A stretch of 64,000 bases of DNA from positions 1 to 64,000 of the forward strand of contig NZ_QLLT01000023.1 of NCBI RefSeq assembly GCF_003259315.1, in the 5' to 3' direction. Each line of letters begins with the position of its first letter. The stretch's first letter is position 1. The notes below the pieces were generated by a model that saw nothing but the letters and a program-made list of their open reading frames with translations, searched no databases and was not told where the DNA came from. Source of the stretch: Kitasatospora sp. SolWspMP-SS2h (lineage in GTDB: Bacteria > Actinomycetota > Actinomycetes > Streptomycetales > Streptomycetaceae). Of the stretch, positions 7,903 to 15,965 are shown one piece after another. Position numbers and translations under genes: made by a program.

Positions 7903-9375
7903 ATGGAGCCCCGCCTGACCGCCGGCCCCCGCCTCGCCGAAGCCCACAACCACGTCGCCGGCCGGTGGTGCGGCGCCGCCTCGGGCCGCAGCCGGGACAA
8001 CCGCAACCCCGGCGACCTCGCCGAGACCGTCAGCCGCAGCGCCGACTCCGCCGCGGCCGACGCGCTCGCGGCGGTCGCCGCCGCCCGGGCGGCGCTCGCG
8101 GCCTGGCGCTCGCTCGGACCGGTCCGGCGGGGCGAGGTGGTGCTGCGGGCGGCCCGGCTGGTGGCCGGGCGGCGCGCCGAGTTCGCCGCGGCGATCACCC
8201 GCGAGCAGGGCAAGCTCCCGCACGAGGCGCTGGGCGAGGTGGACCGCACCGTCGCGCTGCTGGAGTTCACGGCCGGCGAGGGCCGCCGCCTGGGCGGTGC
8301 CACCCTGCCCGCGGACGACCCGCGGACCCTGGCGCTGACCAGGCGCGACCCGATCGGGGTGGTCGCCCTGATCACCCCGTGGAACTTCCCGCTGGCCATC
8401 CCGGCCTGGAAGGTCGCCCCCGCCCTGCTGTCCGGCTGCACCGCCGTCTTCAAGCCCTCCCCGCTGACGCCGCTCACCGCGACCCTGCTGGTGGACTGCT
8501 TCGTCGAGGCCGGGGCCGGGCACGGCGTGCTCAACCTCGTGCACGGCGGGCGCGAGGTCGGCGAGGCCCTGGTCGACCACCCCGACGTGGCCGGCGTCTC
8601 CTTCACCGGCTCGGTCGAGGTCGGCCGGGCCATCCACGTCGCCGGCGCCCCGCGCTTCCTGCGCACCCAGCTGGAGATGGGCGGCAAGAACGCCGCCCTG
8701 GTGCTCGCCGACGCCGACCTCGACCGGGCCGCCGACGCGATCGTGGCCGGCGCCTTCGGCCAGGCCGGGCAGCGCTGCTCCGCGACCAGCCGGGTGGTCG
8801 TCGACCGCGCCGTCCACGACGCGCTGGTCCGCCGCCTCGCCGCCCGCGCCGAGGCCCTGCGGGTGGGCCCCGGCACGGACCCGGACGCCCGGCTCGGGCC
8901 GGTGGTCAGCGCCGAACGCCTGCACGCCTGCCTGGAGGGCGTCCGGCGGGCCACCGCGGACGGCGCCACCGTGGTCACCGGCGGCGGCCGGCTCACCGAG
9001 GGCCTGCCGGACGGCTACTTCATGGCCCCGACCGTGCTGGACGGGGTCCACCCGGACAGCCACGTCGCCCAGGAGGAGATCTTCGGCCCGGTCCTCTCGG
9101 TGATCACCTGCGACGGCCCCGAGGACGGCCTGCGGATCGTCAACGCGGTCCGCTACGGCATGGCCGCCGCCGTCTTCACCCGCGACACCTCCCTGGCCCT
9201 CGACGCCCTCGACCGGATCGACGTCGGCATGCTGCACGTCAACCGCCCGGGCGTCGGCGCCTACCCGCACATGCCGCACATCGGCGCCAAGGAGTCCCAG
9301 TACGGCCCGGCCGAGTGCTCGCCGCAGGTCTGGGACTTCTACACCGAACTGCGCAGCGCCTGCATCTCCTACTGA
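7903..9375 (+). CDS. NAD(P)-dependent aldehyde dehydrogenase, probably phosphonoacetaldehyde dehydrogenase
   Basis: A 490-residue aldehyde dehydrogenase. The cofactor-binding strand is ITPWNFPLAIPAWK, the general-base glutamate is E258 in LEMGGKN and the catalytic nucleophile is C292 in GQAGQRCSATSR; EEIFGPVLSV is also present. In the pathway it would oxidise the phosphonoacetaldehyde left by the decarboxylase to phosphonoacetate. That substrate is inferred from context only, since succinate-semialdehyde-type dehydrogenases look alike. It is the last plus-strand gene of the cluster and its end overlaps the convergent ClC gene by 7 bases, leaving no room for a terminator. This marks the likely right edge of the cluster. 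Confidence 0.85.
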   Translation: MEPRLTAGPRLAEAHNHVAGRWCGAASGRSRDNRNPGDLAETVSRSADSAAADALAAVAAARAALAAWRSLGPVRRGEVVLRAARLVAGRRAEFAAAITREQGKLPHEALGEVDRTVALLEFTAGEGRRLGGATLPADDPRTLALTRRDPIGVVALITPWNFPLAIPAWKVAPALLSGCTAVFKPSPLTPLTATLLVDCFVEAGAGHGVLNLVHGGREVGEALVDHPDVAGVSFTGSVEVGRAIHVAGAPRFLRTQLEMGGKNAALVLADADLDRAADAIVAGAFGQAGQRCSATSRVVVDRAVHDALVRRLAARAEALRVGPGTDPDARLGPVVSAERLHACLEGVRRATADGATVVTGGGRLTEGLPDGYFMAPTVLDGVHPDSHVAQEEIFGPVLSVITCDGPEDGLRIVNAVRYGMAAAVFTRDTSLALDALDRIDVGMLHVNRPGVGAYPHMPHIGAKESQYGPAECSPQVWDFYTELRSACISY

Positions 9376-10763
9376 ACCGGCCCGGCGGGCGCCGGGCGGC
9401 CCGGCTCCGGCCCGGCCCCCGCGCCCGGCTCCGGCCCCGCGTCCGTGCCCGGTCCCGGGGCGGCCACCCGGTGGACGAACGTCGCGGTCAGGAACGCCAC
9501 CACCGCCGCGACGATCAGCAGCGGCATCGAGTCCGTCGCCTGGTCGCCCAGCAGGGCCGCCGCCAGCACCGTGCTGGTCACCGGCAGCCGGGTCACCGCC
9601 GCGCTGCCCGCCGCCAGCCCGGCCGCCAGCCCCGCCCCGGTGCCCAGGCCCGGCAGGCCGCCCGCCGCCACCCCGAGCGCCGCGCCCAGCAGCACCGCCG
9701 GGAAGATCGGGCCGCCGCGCAGCGACCCCAGCGCCACCCCCCAGCCCAGCCCCTTGAACAGCACCAGCGCCAGCAGCGCCCCCACCGGCCAGCCGTGCGG
9801 GTCCGCGGCCAACTGCCCCAGCGTCGCCTGCCCGGACAGCGCCGCCTCCTCCGGCGACCGCCCCGTCACCAGCGCGTACCCGGCGACGCACCCGCCCACC
9901 AGCACCGCGCACAGCACCGTGCGCACCGCCGTCCGGTGCGCCGTGAACGCGGCGCAGCGGTGCCCCAGGGTCTGCCCCGCGACCAGCACCACCGCGATCA
10001 CCACCGCTAGCGGCACCCCCCACAGGAAGTCCCCCGCGTCCGGCAGCCCCGCCCTCGGCACCGACGGCAGGCTCAGCGCGCCGATCGACAGCCCCGTCCA
10101 GTGCCCGAACCCGGTGAACACCAGCGCCCCCACCCCCGACGCCAGCAGGCACGGCAACAGCAGCATCGTCAGCTGCGCCCCGCCCAGGCCCGCCGCCTCG
10201 ATCATCATCACCGCCGCGACCAGCGGACTCCCGAAGATCGTCGCGATCGCCGCCGTCGACCCGGCCGCCCCCAGCATCGGCCCGAGCAGCGGACTGGCCG
10301 CCCGCTTCGCCGCGCTCACCGTCAGCAGCGCCAGCCCGCTGCCCAGCGCCATCAGCGGCGCCTCCGGGCCGAGCACCGCGCCCAGCGGCAGCGCTGCCAG
10401 CGCCGCCAGCACCACCGACGGCACCTCCACCGGCAGCGTCGGCGGCCCGCCCAGCCCCAGCACCGGCGTGTGCCCGCCGCGCCCCGGCATCCGGGTCACG
10501 ATCGGCGCCAGCAGCAGACCGGCCAGCGCCAGCGCGGGCAGCGGCCACCACCAGGGAGCGCGCGCGTGGCCCAGCTGCCGCGGCAGCGACTCCCACACCC
10601 AGTGCTGCAACTCGTGCTCCAGGCCGACGAACCCGAACGCCGCCAGCGAGACCGGCACCCCGACCAGCGCCGACACCAGCAGCAGCCGCCCGTACCCGGG
10701 GCTGCGGAGCAGCTCCCGCAGGCCGGGCGGCGGGGCGGCGGAACCGGCGGCCCGTGCTGGCAT
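9369..10763 (-). CDS. ClC-family chloride channel or chloride/proton exchanger
   Basis: A 464-residue membrane protein with about ten hydrophobic helices. ClC signatures are LGPEAPLMALGSG, a variant of GREGP containing the gating glutamate, and GGPIFPAVLLGAALG, a variant of GxFxP. The first selectivity motif (GSGIP) is not intact; GRGGHTP stands near its place, so chloride selectivity is uncertain. The ATG at 10763 has AGGGAG close upstream, and earlier in-frame codons read through non-coding-like sequence. If the 2OG enzyme of the neighbouring cluster is a halogenase, chloride supply could be relevant, but the gene is on the opposite strand and the connection is speculative. Confidence 0.85.
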   Translation of the reverse strand: MPARAAGSAAPPPGLRELLRSPGYGRLLLVSALVGVPVSLAAFGFVGLEHELQHWVWESLPRQLGHARAPWWWPLPALALAGLLLAPIVTRMPGRGGHTPVLGLGGPPTLPVEVPSVVLAALAALPLGAVLGPEAPLMALGSGLALLTVSAAKRAASPLLGPMLGAAGSTAAIATIFGSPLVAAVMMIEAAGLGGAQLTMLLLPCLLASGVGALVFTGFGHWTGLSIGALSLPSVPRAGLPDAGDFLWGVPLAVVIAVVLVAGQTLGHRCAAFTAHRTAVRTVLCAVLVGGCVAGYALVTGRSPEEAALSGQATLGQLAADPHGWPVGALLALVLFKGLGWGVALGSLRGGPIFPAVLLGAALGVAAGGLPGLGTGAGLAAGLAAGSAAVTRLPVTSTVLAAALLGDQATDSMPLLIVAAVVAFLTATFVHRVAAPGPGTDAGPEPGAGAGPEPGRPAPAGPVQ

Positions 10764-10936
10764 CTGCACTCCCTGCTCTCGTCCGACTGCTCCCGTCCGG
10801 CTGCTCCCGTCCGGCGGGCACGCGTCCTCCGACCGTCCGCCGCCGACCGGCCCCCCGGCCATCGGAGCGGTCCGAACGGGCGAGCACCGCCCCCGCGGCC
10901 GTACGGTGGACGGAAGGAACGACCGAGGAGGACGCG

Positions 10937-11161
10937 ATGCCCGGCTCCATGACCATCGGCCACACCGACACCCTCGTGATGCTCGGCCACGACGACGCCG
11001 CACGGCTCTCGTCCCTGCTCGCCGGCCTCTCCGCGCTGGCCGCGAGCGGACACCTCTCCACCGAACAGCTCGCCGTCCTCGGCGGCGGCGAGGCCCCCGA
11101 CCGCGCCGCCCTGGCCACCTGGTCCCGCACCCTCGCGGACCACCTCCGCGACCACCTCTGA
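10937..11161 (+). CDS. Small protein of unknown function
   Basis: A 74-residue protein beginning at the ATG at 10937, preceded by GAGGAGGAC. It is acidic to neutral, with a helical, alanine- and leucine-rich middle (RLSSLLAGLSALAASG) and no Cys or membrane segment. It is transcribed divergently from the ClC gene, with about 170 bases between them, and lies 40 bases upstream of the alkyl-DNA repair gene. Codon use, with G or C at third positions, supports real coding. I do not recognise a family. Confidence 0.6.
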   Translation: MPGSMTIGHTDTLVMLGHDDAARLSSLLAGLSALAASGHLSTEQLAVLGGGEAPDRAALATWSRTLADHLRDHL

Positions 11162-11201
11162 GCCCGGCCCGCCGGGCCCCGGCGCGCCCTACAGTGGCGG
11201 G

Positions 11202-11735
11202 ATGGAACTCTCCTGGGTGACCGTCCCGACCCCGCTGCCGAGCGGGCCGATGCGGTTCGCGGTGACCGACCGGGGAGTGGCCGCCGCCAGCTACGTCTGC
11301 GACGGTCCGGTGCCGGAGTGCGCCGACGGGCGGAAGGCCGCGACGGTACGGGCCCGGGTCGGCGAGTACTTCGCCGGCGCGCGGCGCGACCTGGAGCTGC
11401 CGATCGACTGGCGGCTGGCCTCCGGCCCGCACCTGACCGTGCTGCGCCGCCTGTGGACCGACGTCGGCTGGGGGCGGACCGTCACCTACGGCGAACTCGC
11501 CGCCCGCAGCGGGGTGTTCACCGAGCCGACCGAGCCGGGCATCCCGGCCCGGACGGTCGGGCAGATGATGGGGGCCAACCCGCTGCCGCTGCTGGTGCCC
11601 TGCCACCGGGTGGTGGCCGCCGACGGACTGGGCGGCTTCGGCGGGGCGTGGCACGGCGTGGAGACCAAGCGCTGGCTGCTCACCCTGGAGGGCGTACTCC
11701 CGCCGACCCTGGACTGGTCCGGGCCGGAGCTCTAG
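11202..11735 (+). CDS. ogt: Methylated-DNA--[protein]-cysteine S-methyltransferase (Ogt/Ada C-terminal type)
   Basis: A 177-residue suicide repair protein that removes alkyl groups from O6-alkylguanine in DNA. The active-site segment LLVPCHRVV is intact, and the DNA-binding part GRTVTYGELAARSG and the ARTVGQMMGANPLP helix precede it as in the Ogt/MGMT family. The C-terminal GGFGGAWHGVETKRWLL is also conserved. The N-terminal domain is short, as usual for Ogt. Its stop codon lies at the first base of a long hairpin shared with the convergent ATP-grasp gene. Confidence 0.93.
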   Translation: MELSWVTVPTPLPSGPMRFAVTDRGVAAASYVCDGPVPECADGRKAATVRARVGEYFAGARRDLELPIDWRLASGPHLTVLRRLWTDVGWGRTVTYGELAARSGVFTEPTEPGIPARTVGQMMGANPLPLLVPCHRVVAADGLGGFGGAWHGVETKRWLLTLEGVLPPTLDWSGPEL

Positions 11736-11797
11736 GCCCGGTCTTGCCGGGCGCCCGACGCCGCGCGCCGATCCGACAAGACCGACCGGACCGGGCC
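11735..11797. terminator. Bidirectional terminator hairpin between convergent genes
   Basis: Interrupted inverted repeat: the arm GGCCCGGTCTTG (11735-11746) is matched by CAAGACC (11777-11783) and, after a short insertion, GGACCGGGCC near 11788-11797. It lies exactly between the stop codons of the repair protein and the minus-strand ATP-grasp gene, overlapping both ends. Confidence 0.6.
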
Positions 11798-12933
11798 TAA
11801 CCCGCCGCGGGCAGCAGCCGCGCGCCGAGACCGCCGACGCCGCCCCCGATAGCGCCGACGCCGCCGCCGACGCCGCCGATCCGCTCCAGCGCGGGCGCCG
11901 CCGCCTGCCGGGGCAGCACCGCCTGGATGGTGGAGACCAGGGTGTAGTCGCCGAGCGTCAGCTCCTCCGCCGCGGGCAGCGACGGCCGGTGGCCCAGCGC
12001 GAGTTCGACGGCCGCGGCGGGCAGGTTGAGCCCGCACAGGCGCAGCTGGTGCAGGCCGCCGGACGGGCGGGTGTTGACGTCCAGGACCACCGCGCGGCCG
12101 GTGCCCCGCTCGTGCCGGAACTGCACGTTCGACAGGTGGCCGACGCCGAACTCCTCGACCAGGCGGCGGGCCGGGCCCAGGTAGGCCGGGTCGACGGTGA
12201 AGCCGCGGCGGCGGCCCTGCTTGGTGCGGCCGACCGCGGCCAGCACCCGGCCGCCCTGCTCGGCCAGGCAGTCGACGGACACCTCGGGGCCGTCCAGGTA
12301 TGGCATCACCAGTAGCTCGGCCGGGGCCGCGGACCGCTCCAACGCGCCGAGCACCTGGTCGAGTTGGACCCGGGTGTCGACGTACCCGGAGAGCCGCCCG
12401 AGGTGGAACGGCTCGCGGGTCAGGACCCGGAAGCCCTCGCCGCCCGCGCCGCTGGCCGGCTTCAGGCAGGCCGTCATCCCGGCCGCCTCGATCTCCTCGA
12501 CGGCGGCGAGCAGGTCGGCGGCGGTGTCGGCCTGCCGCCACAGCGGGGTGGGCAGCCCGGCCGCGTCCAGCGCCCGGTAGCCGTCGGCCTTGCTGGTGAA
12601 CAGCGAGATCGCCGGGGCGGGCGGGCAGACCAGCGCGGTGCCCAGCGCCTCGAAGTCGCGGCGGCGCAGCGATATCGCCAACTGGTGCAGCCGCGGCAGG
12701 AATACGTCCACGTCGTGCCGGGCGCAGAATTCCAGCGCGAATTCCACGTACCCCTCGGCGCTCAGCCCGTCGGGTTCCAGAACGCCGAGATCGGCGGCGG
12801 CGAGCACCGGGGAATCGGGGTCGACGTGGGAGGCCAGGACGTGCACCGGTCGCGGCGCGGCCCGCAGCAGGTCGATGAAGAAGACGTTCTCGGCGTAGGT
12901 ACGGTTCAGCCAGACGCGGACGGGCGCGGTCAC
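11797..12933 (-). CDS. ATP-grasp protein of the tellurium-resistance (ter) biosynthetic type
   Basis: A 378-residue protein with a GTG start and AGGGAGA upstream. It opens with VRVWLNRTYAENVFF and later has EFCARHDVDVFLPR, a pattern I associate with ATP-grasp proteins of ter stress-response operons. The ATP-grasp core is present (TACLKPASGAGGEGF, PYLDGPEVSVDCLA, AVVLDVNTRPSGG), the last with the metal-binding D and N. The far C-terminus is a glycine-rich GGVGGGVGAIGGG stretch, probably disordered. The gene stands alone, divergent from the encapsulin gene across 348 bases, with no other ter genes nearby. It presumably ligates a carboxylate to an amine; the substrate is unknown. Confidence 0.7.
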   Translation of the reverse strand: MTAPVRVWLNRTYAENVFFIDLLRAAPRPVHVLASHVDPDSPVLAAADLGVLEPDGLSAEGYVEFALEFCARHDVDVFLPRLHQLAISLRRRDFEALGTALVCPPAPAISLFTSKADGYRALDAAGLPTPLWRQADTAADLLAAVEEIEAAGMTACLKPASGAGGEGFRVLTREPFHLGRLSGYVDTRVQLDQVLGALERSAAPAELLVMPYLDGPEVSVDCLAEQGGRVLAAVGRTKQGRRRGFTVDPAYLGPARRLVEEFGVGHLSNVQFRHERGTGRAVVLDVNTRPSGGLHQLRLCGLNLPAAAVELALGHRPSLPAAEELTLGDYTLVSTIQAVLPRQAAAPALERIGGVGGGVGAIGGGVGGLGARLLPAAG

Positions 12934-13281
12934 GAGGGGTCTCCCTGGAGAAGGGCGTGCCGATGGGAGGTCACCGACCGGTTCGCCTGCGCTGCGGCGG
13001 CGGTCACCACGCGGTGAGGGGGCCACCTTAGCGCTGTTCCGGGCGGATTCGAACAGGGGGCCGGTGAGCAGCGCGGACGCCCGGAAAGAGGGCCCGCGGG
13101 AGCGCCCGGAAGAACCCTCGGAGACGGGGCCGGATCGCCCGCCGGCCGGCCCGCCGCGCCGGTCGCGCCCGCCGCGCCCGCGCACCCGAATCACCCCCAC
13201 GAGTGATTGCCGCCTCACCTGAACGGCCGTCAGCATGGTTGCCGCAACGTGCCGTCGACACGATCTAGGGGCTCCGCGGAA
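12934..13281. promoter_or_regulatory. Divergent promoter region between ATP-grasp and encapsulin genes
   Basis: A 348-base intergenic stretch without a supported gene. It contains two inverted repeats near the encapsulin start: CTGAACGGCCGTCAG (13219-13233), related to sites found elsewhere in the window, and GTTGCCGCAAC (13238-13248, 5-1-5). An AGGGG ribosome-binding sequence lies about ten bases before the encapsulin ATG. I see no convincing -35/-10 pair. Confidence 0.4.
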
Positions 13282-14685
13282 ATGACGACCGAAACCACCA
13301 CCGGAATTCCCCGGGCGGAGCAGCGGAGCAGCCTCTCGGTGGCGGCGGCCAAGAACCTCGCGTCGACCACCAAGTCGGCCCCGCAGATGCAGGAGATCAG
13401 CAACCGCTGGCTGCTGCGCGCCCTGCCCTGGGTCGAGGTCTCCGGCGGCACCTACCGCGTCAACCGGCGGCTGTCGTACGCGGTCGGCCGTGGCCGGGTG
13501 GGCTTCGTGCAGGCCGGCCGCCGGGTCTCGGTCGTCCCGCCCACCCTGCGCGAGGTCCCGGTGCTGCGCGGCTTCGCCGACGACGCGCTGCTCACCGAGC
13601 TGGCCGGCCGCTTCGTCCAGCGCGACTTCGCCGCGGGCGAGGTGCTGGTCGAGCAGGGCGGCGAGATCGACCGGGTCTACCTGATCGCGCACGGCAAGGT
13701 CGACAAGCTCGGCACCGGCAAGTACGGCGACCCCACCGTGCTGGGCACCTTCGCCGACGGCGACCACCTCGGCGACGAGGCGCTCACCGTCGCCGACCGC
13801 CGCTGGTCCTACAGCGTCCGGGCCACCACCGCCGGCACCGCGATGGTGCTCGCCTGGCCCGCCTTCCAGGAGCTCGCCGACCGCTCCCCGGCGCTGCGCG
13901 ACCAGATCCTCGCCTTCCTCGCCGACGCGCAGCTCCCGCAGACCCACAAGGGCGAGGCCGCGATCGGCATGTCGGCCGGGCACGAGGGCGAGTTCGAGCT
14001 GCCCACCGCCTTCGTCGACTACGAACCCGCCCCGCGCGAGTACGAGTTGAGCGTCGCCCAGACGGTGCTGCGGGTGCACAGCCGGGTCGCCGACCTCTAC
14101 AACCAGCCGATGGACCAGACCGAGCACCAGCTCCGGCTGACGGTCGAGGCGCTGCGCGAGCGGCAGGAGCACGAGCTGGTCAACAACCCGGAGTTCGGCC
14201 TGCTGGCCAACGCCGAGCACGGCCAGCGGATCCAGACCCACTCCGGCCCGCCCACCCCCGACGACCTGGACGAACTGCTCTGCCGCCGGCGCAGCACCAA
14301 GTTCTATCTCGCCCACCCCAAGGCGATCGCCGCCTTCGGCCGGGAGTGCAACAGCCGCGGCCTGTACCCCGAGACGATCCGGTTCGAGGGCCGGACGGTA
14401 CCCGGCTGGCGCGGCGTCCCGATCCTCGCCTGCACCAAGATCCCGGTGGTCGACGGCACCACCTCGATCCTGGCGATGCGCGTCGGCGAGGACAACCAGG
14501 GCGTCGTCGGCCTGCGCCCCGGCACCCTCCCGGACCAGGTCGAGCCGGGCCTGAACGTCCGCTTCATGGGCATCGACGAGAAGGCGGTCGTCTCCTACCT
14601 GGTCAGCGCCTACTACTCGGCCGCGATCCTGGTCCCCGACGCGATCGGCGTCCTGGAGAACGTGAACGTCGACCACCGGCGCTGA
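13282..14685 (+). CDS. eshA: Family 2B encapsulin shell protein with inserted cyclic-nucleotide-binding-like domain (EshA-like)
   Basis: A 467-residue protein. The N-terminal part (RSSLSVAAAKNLASTTKSAPQMQ, split here by the family's N-arm, then WLLRALPWVEVSGGTYRVNRR) and the C-terminal half (ELLCRRRSTKFYLAHPKAIAAF, VPGWRGVPI, MGIDEKAVVSYLVS) match the HK97-fold shell of Streptomyces EshA. The insert at about 105-215 is a cNMP-binding fold (VPVLRGFADDALLTELAG, LVEQGGEIDRVYLIAHGKV, FADGDHLGDEAL). Its phosphate cassette reads GDEALTVADRRWSYSVRATT, lacking the usual PRxA arginine pattern, so nucleotide binding may differ. Family 2B shells are known to enclose terpene-related enzymes such as 2-methylisoborneol synthase. 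The prenyl synthase gene just downstream fits as cargo. Confidence 0.85.
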   Translation: MTTETTTGIPRAEQRSSLSVAAAKNLASTTKSAPQMQEISNRWLLRALPWVEVSGGTYRVNRRLSYAVGRGRVGFVQAGRRVSVVPPTLREVPVLRGFADDALLTELAGRFVQRDFAAGEVLVEQGGEIDRVYLIAHGKVDKLGTGKYGDPTVLGTFADGDHLGDEALTVADRRWSYSVRATTAGTAMVLAWPAFQELADRSPALRDQILAFLADAQLPQTHKGEAAIGMSAGHEGEFELPTAFVDYEPAPREYELSVAQTVLRVHSRVADLYNQPMDQTEHQLRLTVEALRERQEHELVNNPEFGLLANAEHGQRIQTHSGPPTPDDLDELLCRRRSTKFYLAHPKAIAAFGRECNSRGLYPETIRFEGRTVPGWRGVPILACTKIPVVDGTTSILAMRVGEDNQGVVGLRPGTLPDQVEPGLNVRFMGIDEKAVVSYLVSAYYSAAILVPDAIGVLENVNVDHRR

Positions 14686-14691
14686 CCACCC

Positions 14692-14719
14692 GGGCGGGCC
14701 CACCGTCCTGGGCCCGCCC
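14692..14719 (+). terminator. Hairpin between encapsulin and prenyl synthase genes
   Basis: Perfect ten-base arms GGGCGGGCCC (14692-14701) and GGGCCCGCCC (14710-14719) with an eight-base loop, right after the encapsulin stop. It could attenuate or end the shell transcript before the downstream gene, allowing different amounts of shell and cargo. No U-run follows. Confidence 0.5.
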
Positions 14720-14729
14720 CTTCCACTGC

Positions 14730-14744
14730 CTGACCGCCCGTCAG
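14730..14744. promoter_or_regulatory. Possible operator upstream of the prenyl synthase
   Basis: CTGACCGCCCGTCAG is a 5-5-5 inverted repeat located 54 bases before the ATG. It matches 13 of 15 positions of the perfect palindrome at 38404 and resembles the site upstream of the encapsulin gene, suggesting shared control. The factor is unknown. Confidence 0.35.
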
Positions 14745-14797
14745 CGCGCATTCCCGCCGTCCCGCAGCCGGGGCCGGCCGAGGGGGAGGACTTCACC

Positions 14798-15871
14798 ATG
14801 GCCATCACCGTGCCCGAACGCGACCAGCACGGGGCCGCCGCCGACGCGGGCCGGGACGCCGCCGAGGCGCTGGCCCTGCTCGACCGGGCCCGCGGCACCG
14901 TCGGCCCCGCGCTGCGCGCCGCCGTCGACACCCTGCCCGAGTCCATGCGGCGGATCTCCGGCTACCACCTGGGCTGGCTGGAGGCCGACGGCAGCCCCGG
15001 CGCGGCCGGCACCGGCAAGGCGATCCGCCCGGCGCTGGTCCTCGCCGCGACCACCGCGGTCGGCGGCCGCCCGCAGGACGCGGTGCGCGCCGCCGCCGCC
15101 GTCGAGCTGGTGCACAACTTCACCCTGCTGCACGACGACGTCCTCGACCGCGACCACACCCGCCGCCACCGCCCCACCGCCTGGCGGGTGTTCGGCACCA
15201 CCGGCGCCATCCTGGCCGGCGACGCCATGCACTCGCTGGCCCTGCGGGTGCTCGCCGAGGACCCGCACCCGGCCGCCGCCGCGTCGGTCCGCCGCCTCGC
15301 CGACTGCGTGGTCGAACTCTGCGCCGGCCAGCAGGCCGACTGCTCCTTCGAGCAGCGCGCCGACGTCACCCTCGCCGAGTGCCTCGGCATGGCCGAGGCC
15401 AAGACCGGCGCCCTGCTCGGCTGCGCCTGCGCGCTCGGCGCGCTGTACGCGGGCGCGGACGCCGGCACCGCCGACGCGATGGACGCCTTCGGCCGCGAGA
15501 TCGGGCTGGCCTTCCAGCTGATCGACGACCTGATCGGCATCTGGGGCGACCCCGCGGTCACCGGCAAGCCGGTCGGCGCCGACCTCGCCGCCCGCAAGAA
15601 GTCCCTCCCGGTGGTGCACGCCCTCGCCTCCGGCACCCCGGCCGGCGCGGAACTCGCCGCGCTCTACGCCACCGGCCGCCCGCTCAGCCCCGCCGAACTC
15701 GCCGCCGCCGCCGACGCGGTCGACCGGGCCGGCGGCCGGGCCTGGGCCCAGGCGGAGAGCTGCGAGCGGATGGCCGCCGCCATCGCCCACCTCGCCACCG
15801 CCGTCCCCGACCCCTCCCGCGCCGACGACCTGCTCGCCCTCGCCGAACTCGTCACCCGCCGGGCGTACTGA
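14798..15871 (+). CDS. Polyprenyl diphosphate synthase (geranyl/farnesyl/geranylgeranyl type), probable encapsulin cargo
   Basis: A 357-residue all-helical trans-prenyltransferase preceded by GGGGGAGGA. The first aspartate-rich motif is LLHDDVLDRD (DDxxD) and the second is QLIDDLIG. Both bind Mg and the diphosphate of the allylic substrate, and GTGKAIRPALVLA carries the isopentenyl-diphosphate-binding KxxRP-like segment. It condenses isopentenyl diphosphate with an allylic primer; chain length cannot be read with certainty. The first 30 residues (TVPERDQHGAAADAGRD) are polar and probably flexible, as expected for a tail that guides cargo into a family 2B shell, though no defined targeting motif is seen. 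No terpene cyclase is adjacent. Confidence 0.85.
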   Translation: MAITVPERDQHGAAADAGRDAAEALALLDRARGTVGPALRAAVDTLPESMRRISGYHLGWLEADGSPGAAGTGKAIRPALVLAATTAVGGRPQDAVRAAAAVELVHNFTLLHDDVLDRDHTRRHRPTAWRVFGTTGAILAGDAMHSLALRVLAEDPHPAAAASVRRLADCVVELCAGQQADCSFEQRADVTLAECLGMAEAKTGALLGCACALGALYAGADAGTADAMDAFGREIGLAFQLIDDLIGIWGDPAVTGKPVGADLAARKKSLPVVHALASGTPAGAELAALYATGRPLSPAELAAAADAVDRAGGRAWAQAESCERMAAAIAHLATAVPDPSRADDLLALAELVTRRAY

Positions 15872-15965
15872 GAGCGCCCGCCGGGCTTACTGAGCGCCCG
15901 CCGGGCGCACCGGGCGAGCGTCCCGGCGTACTGAGGGCGCCCGCCACCGTCCGGGCGCGGGGCGC

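Noticed and set aside
6088..11130. Very long open frames antisense to the phosphonate cluster
   Set aside because: They are Arg/Gly/Ala/Pro-rich, lack domains and arise from the extreme third-position GC of the real plus-strand genes.
15872..15965. Terpene cyclase or other cargo gene next to the prenyl synthase
   Set aside because: Only a short repeated non-coding stretch lies between the synthase and the TetR gene.
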